Made by a program: the position numbers and the translations under genes. The notes below the pieces were generated by a model. It worked only from the letters and a program-made list of their open reading frames with translations. It made no database searches and was not told the origin of the DNA. Source: Candidatus Krumholzibacteriia bacterium (lineage in GTDB: Bacteria > Krumholzibacteriota > Krumholzibacteriia > LZORAL124-64-63). Taken from it: a stretch of DNA of 15,060 bases. Shown in pieces: positions 6,544 through 14,170 of the stretch (positions are counted from its first letter, which is position 1; each line of letters starts with the position of its first letter). Location of the stretch: the NCBI GenBank assembly GCA_030590265.1, contig JAUUYW010000040.1:1-15060 (forward strand), given 5' to 3'.

Positions 6544-8853
6544 TTAGAACATGCTGCCAATGGTGAAGTGAGGCTCCCAGGCGGGACCCCCCAGTCTATC
6601 GAATCCATAACCGTAATCAAAACCAATGGTTCCCATCATGGGTACCTCGACCCTGATGCCAAAACCAGCTCCCTTGCGCATATGGGCAAAGTCGGCTTGC
6701 TGGAAGCTGTTCCAAACATCACCGATATCCAGGAATGACAACAATTGAATAGTGTTTGTCACAGGATATAGTAACTCGGTATTAAAAATAGTAAAATATC
6801 GGCCCCCAATAAAACTGGGGTTGCCCCGGGGAACCACTTCCAGATCCTTGTAGCCACGCAGAGGGTAACGACGGTTGCCGCCAAGACGGTAACGCTCCCA
6901 ATCGGGAACATCATCAGCAGTATCCAAACCATGCAAGAGGCCAAAGAAACCACGCAGATGCAGAGCAAATCCGGCCGGCATCTTCTGGTAAAGGCTGTGT
7001 GAAAGAACATGCTCCTGGAAACCAATTTCCCCTCCGAGAGGGCCGCCGGCAAACTCAAAACTGTAACTTGTTTTTGAGCCCCGAGTAGGGAAGAAGGGGC
7101 TATCGGTGCTGTTCCGGTTCAAACTCAGTCGGATGCTGCTCTTGGTTTGTGGCCAATCAATCTCATCCAGACGCTGGTAAGGCAAATCACTGGTTCCCAG
7201 ACTGGCTTCCAGATCATTGAGATATTTCACATAACTGGGGCTGAAATTGGACAGCCTGGTTTCACTCAATTCATAACGCAAACCAATTCGGCTGAAACGG
7301 GTGCCGGGAATTCGACGGCCCAAGCGGACACTCGTGCCCCGAATACGGCTCTCATAGAAATCATCAAAATTGTATTGGTAGCGGTCGAATATATCCGCAC
7401 CCACAAGGGTTGGCGTACCCATGAACCAAGGCTCGGTAAAACTGACATCAACGTAGCGACGGCGGCTACCGAACTGCCAGGTGAGGCCAATATTCTGGCC
7501 CCTGCCCCGGAAGTTGGTTTCGGCCACCTGGATAAAACCACTGGCACTGGTTTCGGCACTGTAGGCCATGCCGAACATGAACTGGCCGGTTTGCTTTTCC
7601 TTGACCTTGAGAATCATGTCGACGTCACCATCCTTGGTGGGCCGAATATCCGGTTGGATGTCCTCGAAGAAACCGGTTTGGAAGATGTCACGAATGGTCG
7701 ACTGGATGCGTGTATTGCTGAATTTATCCCCCGGGAAGATGCGCATTTCCCGCAGGATGACTTTGTCGTGTGTTTTCACGTTGCCGCTGATTTGGATGTC
7801 GTGAATTCGCGCCGGTTGGCCTTCGATAAAAGTGAAGTTCACATTGACGGTATGGTCGACGATGTCTCGATTGGGTTCAACTGTAATGTAAATGTAACCT
7901 TCATTGGCATAAAGTTGCTGAAGGTTGTCCAGGGTCAGAAGGTACTCGTCCTCCTTGAAAACCCGGTCTTTTTTGATCCAGACCTGGTCGGCAATGATCA
8001 AGTCATGGAAAACCGTATTGCCTTGCCAGCTGACATCTCCAGTGGTGTAAAGAGGGCCCTCCACAAGGTGAACCACAATGTCGAGTTTTTCTGGATCTTC
8101 TGTTTGAAAGTTGAGTTCAGTCGCGTCGATGTAGGCATCCAGATAACCTTCATTGCGACATTTGGTAATGAGGCGGTCCTTATCACCTTCGAAGTCATTC
8201 TTCTTGAAAGTTCCGCTGCGCAGGAAGCCACGGGTGCCTTGTTCCATGGCATCGCGCAAATCACCTTCATCAATATTATCATTGCCAACAAAGGTGATGG
8301 TTTGGACCTTCACCTTCTTGCCCTCGATGATGGTCACGATCAGGTCTTCCATGTTGTTGGTATCAACCTGCGTGCTATCGGTGTGCATGGCCACGTTGTA
8401 ATAGCCCTTATCGTAATACAGTTCCCTCAGGGGTTGCAGGTCACGATTGATGGCTGCCGGGTTGGCGAATTGTCCTACATGAACGGGGAAGGCTTCCCGC
8501 AAATCGTTGGTCTTGACTTTGTCGTTGCCTTGAAAATGAATGCTGCGAATGCGGGCAAACTCAACCAGGTTGATGGTCAGGCGAACGCCGCCGGGAATAT
8601 CCTGGGCATAGATATAAACATCGGAAAACTTTTTGGTGGCAAATAGATTTCGGATTCCCTGGGCAGAGAGGTCCCGAGTCAGCAATTTTCCCTCTTCAAA
8701 GCCGGACCAGGCCAGCGCCTGGCGGGCCCCCACTGTCAGGGCTCCCACGACCTCAATTTCCTGGATGGTTGGCGGCCCGGAAGTCTGGGCCCGAGCACCA
8801 AAGGCGGTGGCCAGTACACAGACGACCAGACATAGTCGCAGGAAGGGCTTCAT
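6544..8853 (-). CDS. bamA: Outer membrane protein assembly factor BamA
   Basis: BamA is the Omp85-family core of the machine that folds beta-barrel proteins into the outer membrane. ATG 8853 is preferred because a clear signal peptide follows it: MKPFLR, a hydrophobic stretch and FGARA before QTS (cleavage near residue 22). The mature part has about five POTRA domains (roughly 27-425), seen as repeated strand-helix blocks such as FQGNDKVKTNDLREAF and ISGNVKTHDKVILREM. A 16-strand-type barrel follows (about 430-769) with the loop-6 motif LRGY (665-668, the family's VRGF/LRGY). The protein ends in HFTIGSMF, a C-terminal aromatic beta-signal. Its 769 residues fit the family. No well-spaced ribosome site is seen: GGGAG lies 13 nt upstream. 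The frame stays open for another 51 codons to ATG 9006, giving an extension without targeting features that is probably leader sequence. Confidence 0.96.
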   Translation of the reverse strand: MKPFLRLCLVVCVLATAFGARAQTSGPPTIQEIEVVGALTVGARQALAWSGFEEGKLLTRDLSAQGIRNLFATKKFSDVYIYAQDIPGGVRLTINLVEFARIRSIHFQGNDKVKTNDLREAFPVHVGQFANPAAINRDLQPLRELYYDKGYYNVAMHTDSTQVDTNNMEDLIVTIIEGKKVKVQTITFVGNDNIDEGDLRDAMEQGTRGFLRSGTFKKNDFEGDKDRLITKCRNEGYLDAYIDATELNFQTEDPEKLDIVVHLVEGPLYTTGDVSWQGNTVFHDLIIADQVWIKKDRVFKEDEYLLTLDNLQQLYANEGYIYITVEPNRDIVDHTVNVNFTFIEGQPARIHDIQISGNVKTHDKVILREMRIFPGDKFSNTRIQSTIRDIFQTGFFEDIQPDIRPTKDGDVDMILKVKEKQTGQFMFGMAYSAETSASGFIQVAETNFRGRGQNIGLTWQFGSRRRYVDVSFTEPWFMGTPTLVGADIFDRYQYNFDDFYESRIRGTSVRLGRRIPGTRFSRIGLRYELSETRLSNFSPSYVKYLNDLEASLGTSDLPYQRLDEIDWPQTKSSIRLSLNRNSTDSPFFPTRGSKTSYSFEFAGGPLGGEIGFQEHVLSHSLYQKMPAGFALHLRGFFGLLHGLDTADDVPDWERYRLGGNRRYPLRGYKDLEVVPRGNPSFIGGRYFTIFNTELLYPVTNTIQLLSFLDIGDVWNSFQQADFAHMRKGAGFGIRVEVPMMGTIGFDYGYGFDRLGGPAWEPHFTIGSMF

Positions 8854-8959
8854 GTGACGAAAGAAACTCCCGGGATCAACTTGATGGGTCAATATTTGCG
8901 GCAAACCATAAATCCTTGTCAGGCATTCTCGTCGGACATCCGTGTCAGACCGCAGCAAC

Positions 8960-8992
8960 GGAACTCCTACCCCAATGGGTATGTGAAGTTCC
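8960..8992 (-). repeat. Imperfect inverted repeat / hairpin in the bamA leader
   Basis: On the minus strand GGAACT and AGTTCC form an outer stem. An asymmetric internal loop (TCACA against GG) separates it from an inner stem of TACCC and GGGTA around ATTG. It lies about 107-139 nt before the bamA ATG, in the 274-nt clpC-bamA spacer. GGAACTT also resembles the -35 element of extracytoplasmic-function (RpoE-type) promoters, but no convincing -10 follows at the expected 16-nt spacing. It could be an RNA element or a protein-binding site; neither is established. Confidence 0.35.
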
Positions 8993-9070
8993 GGTGGTGG
9001 AGGCAATTATTATTCAGCCACCAAAATAGGAAAAAGAAAGGGAATAGGGAAGATTAAGTTGCAGGGGAAA

Positions 9071-9099
9071 ATTGATAAGGGCCACCCAATGGGTGGCCC
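9071..9099 (-). terminator. Rho-independent terminator candidate after clpC
   Basis: A perfect nine-pair GC-rich stem, GGGCCACCC with GGGTGGCCC around a three-base loop, lies about 30 nt beyond the clpC stop. On the minus strand it is followed by TTATCAATTTT, an interrupted T-run. The stem is strong and the placement right for ending clpC transcription. The broken T-tract leaves some doubt. The plus strand has no T-run after the stem. Confidence 0.6.
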
Positions 9100-9127
9100 A
9101 GGCATATTCCGTGGCTAAAATTCCGGA

Positions 9128-11593
9128 TCAAGTCCCGGGATTCAAGGATTTAACTTCTTCATTGGGGGTGGACAAAAAGGTGAGTTCTCCCGCCTTGACC
9201 CCAACAAGCAAAGTGCTGTTGCTTTTGACTTTTCCGCGCAACAACTGCTCACTGAGCGGGTCCTCCACGTACTTCTGGATGGCCCGGCGCAAAGGCCTGG
9301 CACCCATCAGGGGGTCATACCCCACGTCGCAAAGCAGATCCTTGCATTCCTGGGTGAATTCAAACTGGATTTCCATGTTGCGCAGCCGATGACTCACATC
9401 GGCCAGGAGGATATCGACGATTTTGTTGATTTCCTCCCTGCCCAGCGAGTTGAAGGTGATGATTTCATCAATCCGGTTCAGGAACTCCGGGCTGAAGGTC
9501 TTGCGCAGATCGGCTTCGATGTTGCCCTGGATGCGTTGGTCCTTGTGGTCAGTTTCATCACTACCAAAACCAACACCCTTGATAGCGTGGGTTTTGCGGG
9601 AGCCGACATTGCTGGTCATGATCACCACGGCATTGCGGAAATCCACGGTGCGGCCGAAACTATCGGTCAGCTGGCCATCATCCAGAACCTGCAACAGGAT
9701 GTTGTATACATCCGGGTGGGCTTTTTCGATCTCATCCAGCAGAATGACACAGTAGGGTTTGCGGCGAACCTTTTCGGTCAGCATTCCGCCCTCGTCGTAT
9801 CCCACATAGCCGGGAGGTGCTCCCACCAAACGACTCACCGAATGTTTCTCCATGTATTCGGACATATCCACGCGAAGCAGGGATGCCTGATCACCAAAAA
9901 GAAATTCAGTGAGTTGACGGGCGACTTCGGTTTTTCCCACGCCGCTGGGGCCCAGGAAGATGAAAGAACCAATGGGCCGTCTGGGGTCACGCAAACCGGC
10001 CCGGTTGCGCCGAATGGCCTTGGAAACAGCCTCAAGTGCTGGATCCTGACCAATAACCCATTTGCCCAGCTCTTCTTCCATGCGCAGCAATTTGTCCGTT
10101 TCTTCTTCTTCAACTTCAGACACCGGAATGCCCGTTATATCAGCGATTACAGTGCAGATTTGGCTTTCGGTCACAGTGGTGGTCGGATCGCTCTGCTCCG
10201 AATTCCAGTTTTTCTTTAAATCCTGGAGTTTTTTCTTGAGCTCTTTTTCTTCATCCCGGAAAGAGGCAGCCTTTTCAAACTCCTGGGCCTGGATGCTGCT
10301 TTCTTTTTCAGTGACTACTTCAGCGATGCGTTTTTCAAGGTCCCTCAGGTCCGGCGGAACAACTGTCATGGTGAGCCTGGCACGACTACCCGCTTCATCC
10401 ATGATGTCGATGGCCTTGTCTGGCAGGCTTCGCGACGAGATATACCGATTGCTCAGGAAAACAGCAGCTCGGATGGAATCGTCGTCAAATTTGACCCGGT
10501 GATGGGCTTCGTATTTGTCACGCAAACCAAAAAGGATTTCAACGCTGTCCTCTTCGCTGGGTGCATTGACGGTCACCATTTGGAACCGTCGTTCAAGGGC
10601 CCCGTCTTTTTCAATGAATTTGCGGTATTCATCCATGGTGGTGGCACCAATGCACTGGATTTCACCACGGCTGAGAGCTGGTTTGAGCATGTTGGAAGCA
10701 TCGATGGCGCCTTCTGCACCGCCGGCACCCACAATGGTGTGCAACTCATCGATGAAAAGAATGATTTCGGGATTTTCCCGGATCTCGGCCATGATTTGCT
10801 TGAGGCGTTCTTCAAACTGGCCCCGGTATTTTGTGCCTGCCACAACACTGGCCAAATCGAGAGTTACAATTTCCTTGTCCCTCAAGAGAGACGGAACGTT
10901 GCCTTCCACGATCTTGGAGGCAAAACCCTCCACGATGGCGGTTTTGCCCACACCAGGTTCACCAATGAGCACCGGATTGTTCTTTTTCCGCCGGCTGAGA
11001 ATTTGGATGCAACGGTCAATTTCCTTGCTCCGGCCGATGGTGGGATCCAGTTTGCCCTCCCGCGCCATGTCGGTCATGTTGCGACCAAACTGCTCCAGCA
11101 CGCTGTTTTCTTTTTTCTCTTTGCGCTTGCGACGCTTTTGAGTCTTGGGACCTTCTTCACCACCAAGGCTTTTCATCACTTCACGTTTGACCTGTTCGTG
11201 GTCAGCTCCCATTTCACCCAGAACCCGGGCGGCCACACCTTCACCTTCACGGATAAGAGCCAGAAGCAAATGCTCCGTGCCCACGTAGCTGTGGTTGTGA
11301 AGTCTGGCCTCATCAATGCTTAATTCAAGGACTTTTTTGGCCCGGGGTGTGAAGGGAATTTCCCCAATGCTGACTGGACCGTTGGGAGCGGAAACACTAT
11401 CTTCCACGGCCTTTTGAATGCGTTCAAAGTCAATATTCAGATGGCGCAAAACTTTGGCTGCCACACCTTCGCCCTCACGAACAATGCCCAACAAGAGATG
11501 CTCGGTACCGATATAATCATGTTGAAGACGACCCGCTTCGTCCCGGGCCAAAAACAGTACTTTTCGCACTCGTTGTGTGAATCGGTCATTCAT
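9128..11593 (-). CDS. clpC: AAA+ unfoldase ClpC (ATP-dependent Clp protease ATP-binding subunit)
   Basis: ClpC unfolds substrates and feeds them to ClpP; with McsB it degrades arginine-phosphorylated proteins. The 821 residues show two Clp N repeats (about 3-65 and 80-143), each with a GTEHLLL motif (Glu31 and Glu107, matching the phospho-arginine-binding glutamates described for B. subtilis ClpC). A very basic linker (KRRKRKEKK, 153-161) follows. D1 has Walker A GEPGVGKT (211-218) and Walker B ILFIDE (278-283). A middle domain with a UVR-like segment (EFEKAASFRDEEKELKKKL, 438-456) follows. D2 has Walker A GPSGVGKT (548-555), Walker B VILLDE (616-621), the ClpP-docking VGF loop (674-676) and GARPLRR (764-770). 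ATG 11593 has GGAGG nine bases upstream. A heat-shock-type promoter candidate lies in the 242-nt region before it. No clpP is in the window. Confidence 0.97.
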   Translation of the reverse strand: MNDRFTQRVRKVLFLARDEAGRLQHDYIGTEHLLLGIVREGEGVAAKVLRHLNIDFERIQKAVEDSVSAPNGPVSIGEIPFTPRAKKVLELSIDEARLHNHSYVGTEHLLLALIREGEGVAARVLGEMGADHEQVKREVMKSLGGEEGPKTQKRRKRKEKKENSVLEQFGRNMTDMAREGKLDPTIGRSKEIDRCIQILSRRKKNNPVLIGEPGVGKTAIVEGFASKIVEGNVPSLLRDKEIVTLDLASVVAGTKYRGQFEERLKQIMAEIRENPEIILFIDELHTIVGAGGAEGAIDASNMLKPALSRGEIQCIGATTMDEYRKFIEKDGALERRFQMVTVNAPSEEDSVEILFGLRDKYEAHHRVKFDDDSIRAAVFLSNRYISSRSLPDKAIDIMDEAGSRARLTMTVVPPDLRDLEKRIAEVVTEKESSIQAQEFEKAASFRDEEKELKKKLQDLKKNWNSEQSDPTTTVTESQICTVIADITGIPVSEVEEEETDKLLRMEEELGKWVIGQDPALEAVSKAIRRNRAGLRDPRRPIGSFIFLGPSGVGKTEVARQLTEFLFGDQASLLRVDMSEYMEKHSVSRLVGAPPGYVGYDEGGMLTEKVRRKPYCVILLDEIEKAHPDVYNILLQVLDDGQLTDSFGRTVDFRNAVVIMTSNVGSRKTHAIKGVGFGSDETDHKDQRIQGNIEADLRKTFSPEFLNRIDEIITFNSLGREEINKIVDILLADVSHRLRNMEIQFEFTQECKDLLCDVGYDPLMGARPLRRAIQKYVEDPLSEQLLRGKVKSNSTLLVGVKAGELTFLSTPNEEVKSLNPGT

Positions 11594-11649
11594 TCTCTTG
11601 CGCCTCCGTTTGCGTTTCAGGTCGTTTTCCTGTAGGACCGTTTGGAATG

Positions 11650-11676
11650 ATTTGGGTTGCAGCAGGGAGGTTCAAG
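11650..11676 (-). promoter_or_regulatory. Candidate RpoH (sigma-32)-like promoter for clpC
   Basis: CTTGAA (11676-11671) is followed after 13 nt by ACCCAAAT (11657-11650), which matches six of eight positions of the sigma-32 -10 consensus CCCCATNT. It lies 57-83 nt before the clpC start, upstream of its ribosome site. clpC is commonly a heat-shock gene, so the placement is sensible. Whether this organism has an RpoH-type sigma factor is unknown, and a single match of this quality can arise by chance. Confidence 0.35.
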
Positions 11677-11746
11677 ACCCATCCCGTCCTTAAAAATATA
11701 CTTTAGCCACGACGCGGGCGCCACACCCACTTATCCACGCCACAGG

Positions 11747-11777
11747 GCACTGCTGTGCATTCAATGTTTCGCACATT
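11747..11777. repeat. Two adjacent short inverted repeats upstream of clpC
   Basis: GCAC-TGCT-GTGC (11747-11758) and AATGT-TTCGC-ACATT (11763-11777) are two perfect short inverted repeats four bases apart, in the mcsB-clpC spacer about 155-185 nt before clpC. They do not match CIRCE (TTAGCACTC-N9-GAGTGCTAA) or the CtsR box. They may be operator half-sites or RNA hairpins. Arms of only four and five bases make chance occurrence quite possible. Confidence 0.25.
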
Positions 11778-11835
11778 ATCCAAGGGACTTGAATGGCAAT
11801 AACCACTATAAATTAGCAAGTGTTGGGCCAGGGGG

Positions 11836-12894
11836 CTAAAAACGGGAAAAAATACCCCTCAGGAGGTTGGCCCTGGCTTCGGTTTTTTCGGCAGTGGACA
11901 AGGTGCAGCCGGCTTCCGCTTCAAGGTGCGCAGATTGATACTGGACCATGGCCCGGTTCAAAATGGCATAATTGACTCCCTGAACCATGCCAAACCCAAC
12001 ACCCAGACGAAGGTGATTCAGCCGATCAGCGGCCTCCTGGGTGGTCATCAGGCGCGCGTGCTGCAAAACAGCCAGACTGCGATGAGCCAGATCTTCCAGT
12101 CCCAGTGAATCATTGGCAAACAATTGCTGCCTGGCTGTCCGTTCATGCAGCAATACTTTTCCCAGATGAAATTCGAAATCACTGGCAATTTCGGATTCTT
12201 CCCTGCCAAGGGTCACCAAATTGGAAATAAGGAAAATTGCACCCCGCACGGCCGCCCCACTGCCAAAAAGACCACGAACACCGAATCTTAATTGCCGCAG
12301 GGCGTTAAGAATTTTGTCAATCTCACCGCCAAGCACCAAACCAGGCAAATGCACCATCACCGAAAGGCGCAGGCCCGTTCCTGCATTGATGGGGCTGGCC
12401 GTCAAATAACCAAAATCATCATGAAAAGCAAAATCCAGCGAGCCTTCCAATTCTTCTTCTAACTCTGTCAGGGCCGAGAGCACCGGCTGTGGCTGGAATC
12501 CTGATTGGCAAACATGAAGTCTCAGGTGATCTTCACCATTGAGCAGGGCGGTTGTGGAAGCTGATGAATTGACCACAAGATGCCGCTGATCATCAGTGGC
12601 GGAAATTTTCGAACCAGTCAGATGTTTCTCCCGCAACAAAGCCTGTTCGCCCGGTGCCAAGGATGCCAATTCCATGGACCACCCTGGCTCCAGGGATGGC
12701 GCCGAACGAAGGACTTTCAGGAGTTCTTCGCTGACAGTTTTCCGCACTGATACGCTGGCCTGGTGAGGGAATTCGTAGGTTGAAAGATTGCGGGCCAGGC
12801 GGCCGCGTGTGCTTATGACCATATCGGCGGCTGGACCGGTGCCATCCAACCAGGGAAGGGTTTCGGCAAAAGGCTGGCTGAAGAAAGAGCTCAC
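11836..12894 (-). CDS. mcsB: McsB-family protein arginine kinase (divergent active site)
   Basis: McsB phosphorylates arginine side chains of proteins, marking them for ClpC-ClpP; it shares the phosphagen (creatine/arginine) kinase catalytic fold. The 352 residues align to the whole family: STRGRLARN (28-36), NGEDHLRL (119-126), LTASPINAGTGLRLSVMVHLPGL (164-186, key Ser167), RGLFGSGAAV (207-216), ISNLVTLG (223-230) and KTEARA (337-342). The catalytic Glu121 is kept. Several usually conserved residues differ: Gly120 for the first Glu of NEEDH, Ser167 for the CPTN cysteine, Ser212 for the GEG glutamate, and KTxxRA for the RDxxRA reported as the phospho-arginine site. Activity may therefore be altered. 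The start is GTG 12894, sharing GTGA with the mcsA stop, with AAGGGTGA just upstream. No internal stop or frameshift is seen, so it is a maintained gene. Confidence 0.93.
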   Translation of the reverse strand: MSSFFSQPFAETLPWLDGTGPAADMVISTRGRLARNLSTYEFPHQASVSVRKTVSEELLKVLRSAPSLEPGWSMELASLAPGEQALLREKHLTGSKISATDDQRHLVVNSSASTTALLNGEDHLRLHVCQSGFQPQPVLSALTELEEELEGSLDFAFHDDFGYLTASPINAGTGLRLSVMVHLPGLVLGGEIDKILNALRQLRFGVRGLFGSGAAVRGAIFLISNLVTLGREESEIASDFEFHLGKVLLHERTARQQLFANDSLGLEDLAHRSLAVLQHARLMTTQEAADRLNHLRLGVGFGMVQGVNYAILNRAMVQYQSAHLEAEAGCTLSTAEKTEARANLLRGIFSRF

Positions 12895-13424
12895 GATTCT
12901 TCACCCTTACCCGATTTTAATTCTCGCAACAAATCCCGTTGCCGGGCGGCCTCTTCAAAATCTTCCCGGGACACGGCTTTTTCCAGAATAATGCGGACTC
13001 TTTTGATAGCGGCCAATTGGTCCCCATCCGAGACTCGGTGAAGCGGACTTTTTCCGAAATGGGAAGCATGTCCGTGGAAACGAGTCAAATGGGGTATGAG
13101 AGCAGAGCTGAAAGCCTGGTAGCACTGGGGACAGCCCAAGAGGTTTGTCTTGCGCCAGCGATCCAAGGCATAGTCGCAGGAGGGGCAAACCGTAACCGGC
13201 AACTCCGAGGTGGAGGACTTGGGCTGAAGGAAATCCTCACCCAGAAAAGACGCCAGGCTGTCGGATTCCTTCTGGGGAAGTGAATCTGCCAGAATTGGGT
13301 CCTCCACACGGTTTTGCCGCTCCAGAGAACAACGTGAGCAAAGCCAAAGGCTGCGCACATTGCCATCAACAATTTCGGACAGGTGAACAAAAGCTTCATT
13401 GGAGCCGCAATCCTGGCATTTCAT
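12891..13424 (-). CDS. mcsA: McsA, zinc-finger activator of the McsB arginine kinase
   Basis: McsA activates McsB and adapts it to ClpC in Gram-positive stress responses. The 177 residues have four CxxC zinc-binding pairs, C3/C6, C29/C32, C80/C83 and C98/C101, forming two treble sets. RFHGHASHFGKSP (115-127) is the family's HGxxxHxGKxP block. A C-terminal UVR motif (LEKAVSREDFEEAARQRDLL, 147-166) resembles those of UvrB, UvrC and ClpC. The linker between the zinc sets (about 36-76) is Ser/Asp/Glu-rich and poorly conserved. ATG 13424 has AAGGGG six bases upstream. It follows lolD by 44 nt and overlaps mcsB by 4 nt. In Firmicutes ctsR usually precedes mcsA; here lolD does, and no CtsR gene or box is seen. 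Confidence 0.94.
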   Translation of the reverse strand: MKCQDCGSNEAFVHLSEIVDGNVRSLWLCSRCSLERQNRVEDPILADSLPQKESDSLASFLGEDFLQPKSSTSELPVTVCPSCDYALDRWRKTNLLGCPQCYQAFSSALIPHLTRFHGHASHFGKSPLHRVSDGDQLAAIKRVRIILEKAVSREDFEEAARQRDLLRELKSGKGEES

Positions 13425-13448
13425 TTGGGACCCCTTGCAAAAGCAGTG

Positions 13449-13458
13449 AAAATATTTT
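13449..13458. repeat. Short AT palindrome between lolD and mcsA
   Basis: AAAATATTTT, a perfect 10-bp palindrome flanked by GTG and ACC, lies in the 44-nt lolD-mcsA spacer, 25-34 nt before mcsA. TAAAAT within it resembles a -10 box, but no -35 hexamer at the proper spacing is seen. It could be an operator or promoter element for mcsAB, or chance. Confidence 0.2.
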
Positions 13459-13468
13459 ACCTCAACGA

Positions 13469-14170
13469 TTACGCTTCAATGGGATTGAGCTTGCCTTGAA
13501 CCAGTTCCAGAATAGTATCAGCTTTCCTGGCAAGGCGAGGATCATGGGTGACGATGACCAAGCTGGTACCCTCGCTATCCCTCAAACCAAACAACATTTC
13601 GCCCAGACGGCCACCAATTTCCCGATCCAGATTGCCGAAAGGCTCGTCGGCCAAAACAATGGCTGGTTCATTGATGAAGGCCCTGGCCACAGCGATGCGC
13701 TGCTGCTCACCCCCGGAAAGTTCTCCGGGTAAATGAGTGGCCCGATCGATCAGGCCAATAGTTTCCATAAAACTCTCGGCTCGCTGCCTGACTTCAGGAG
13801 TGATTGGGCCGAGACGGCGGGCCGGCAGCAGAAGATTTTCCATGGCGGTAAAATCAGGCAACAGCATGTGATTCTGGAAAACAAAACCAATGCGTCGACT
13901 TCGCCAGTGATCAACCACGGACCTCTTGGAAAAATCAAGATCTTCACCTCTGTAAAGGAATCGTCCAGAGGTGGGATAATCCAGGGAGCCCAGCAAGTTG
14001 AGTAACGTGCTTTTCCCTGATCCGGACGCCCCCATGACGGCCACGGCCTGCTTCTCATGCAATGCAAAATTGAGATCGTCCAAAACGGTCAGATCACCTG
14101 TTAGGCGGGTAAAAATCTTGCTGACATCCAAAGCCTCGAGCAAAGGAGCCGAACCGTTAAAACTACTCAT
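13469..14170 (-). CDS. lolD: Lipoprotein-releasing ABC transporter ATPase LolD
   Basis: LolD is the cytoplasmic ATPase that powers release of outer-membrane lipoproteins from the inner membrane by the LolCDE complex. The 233 residues show Walker A GASGSGKST (47-55), Q-loop VFQNHMLLPDFTAMENLLLPA (97-117; Gln99), the ABC signature LSGGEQQR (151-158), Walker B IVLADEP (171-177), D-loop GNLD (179-182, with Phe178 where the usual motif has Thr) and the switch His209 in VTHD. LPDFTAMENLLLP is characteristic of the LolD/MacB/FtsE branch; pairing with the adjacent permease favours LolD. ATG 14170 overlaps the permease stop by 8 nt and has GGAG ten bases upstream. Confidence 0.94.
   Translation of the reverse strand: MSSFNGSAPLLEALDVSKIFTRLTGDLTVLDDLNFALHEKQAVAVMGASGSGKSTLLNLLGSLDYPTSGRFLYRGEDLDFSKRSVVDHWRSRRIGFVFQNHMLLPDFTAMENLLLPARRLGPITPEVRQRAESFMETIGLIDRATHLPGELSGGEQQRIAVARAFINEPAIVLADEPFGNLDREIGGRLGEMLFGLRDSEGTSLVIVTHDPRLARKADTILELVQGKLNPIEA

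Noticed and set aside
7147..8646. Long plus-strand open frame of 499 codons opposite bamA
   Set aside because: Its translation is rich in Ile, Val, His and Gly without recognisable motifs or a signal sequence. It is wholly inside bamA, whose coding evidence is overwhelming. It is an antisense shadow of codon bias.
9079..9099. The perfect hairpin after clpC as a mobile-element end or attachment site
   Set aside because: It has a single copy, sits 30 nt after a stop codon, and is followed by a T-rich stretch on the coding strand, which fits a terminator better.
10499..11323. Plus-strand open frame opposite clpC
   Set aside because: It is antisense to the ClpC D1 and N-terminal coding region. 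The Phe/His-rich composition is typical of the reverse complement of Glu/Lys-rich coding sequence.
13425..13468. CtsR box or CIRCE operator upstream of mcsA
   Set aside because: I looked for the AGGTCAAA-type direct repeat and TTAGCACTC-N9-GAGTGCTAA here and in the mcsB-clpC spacer and saw neither.
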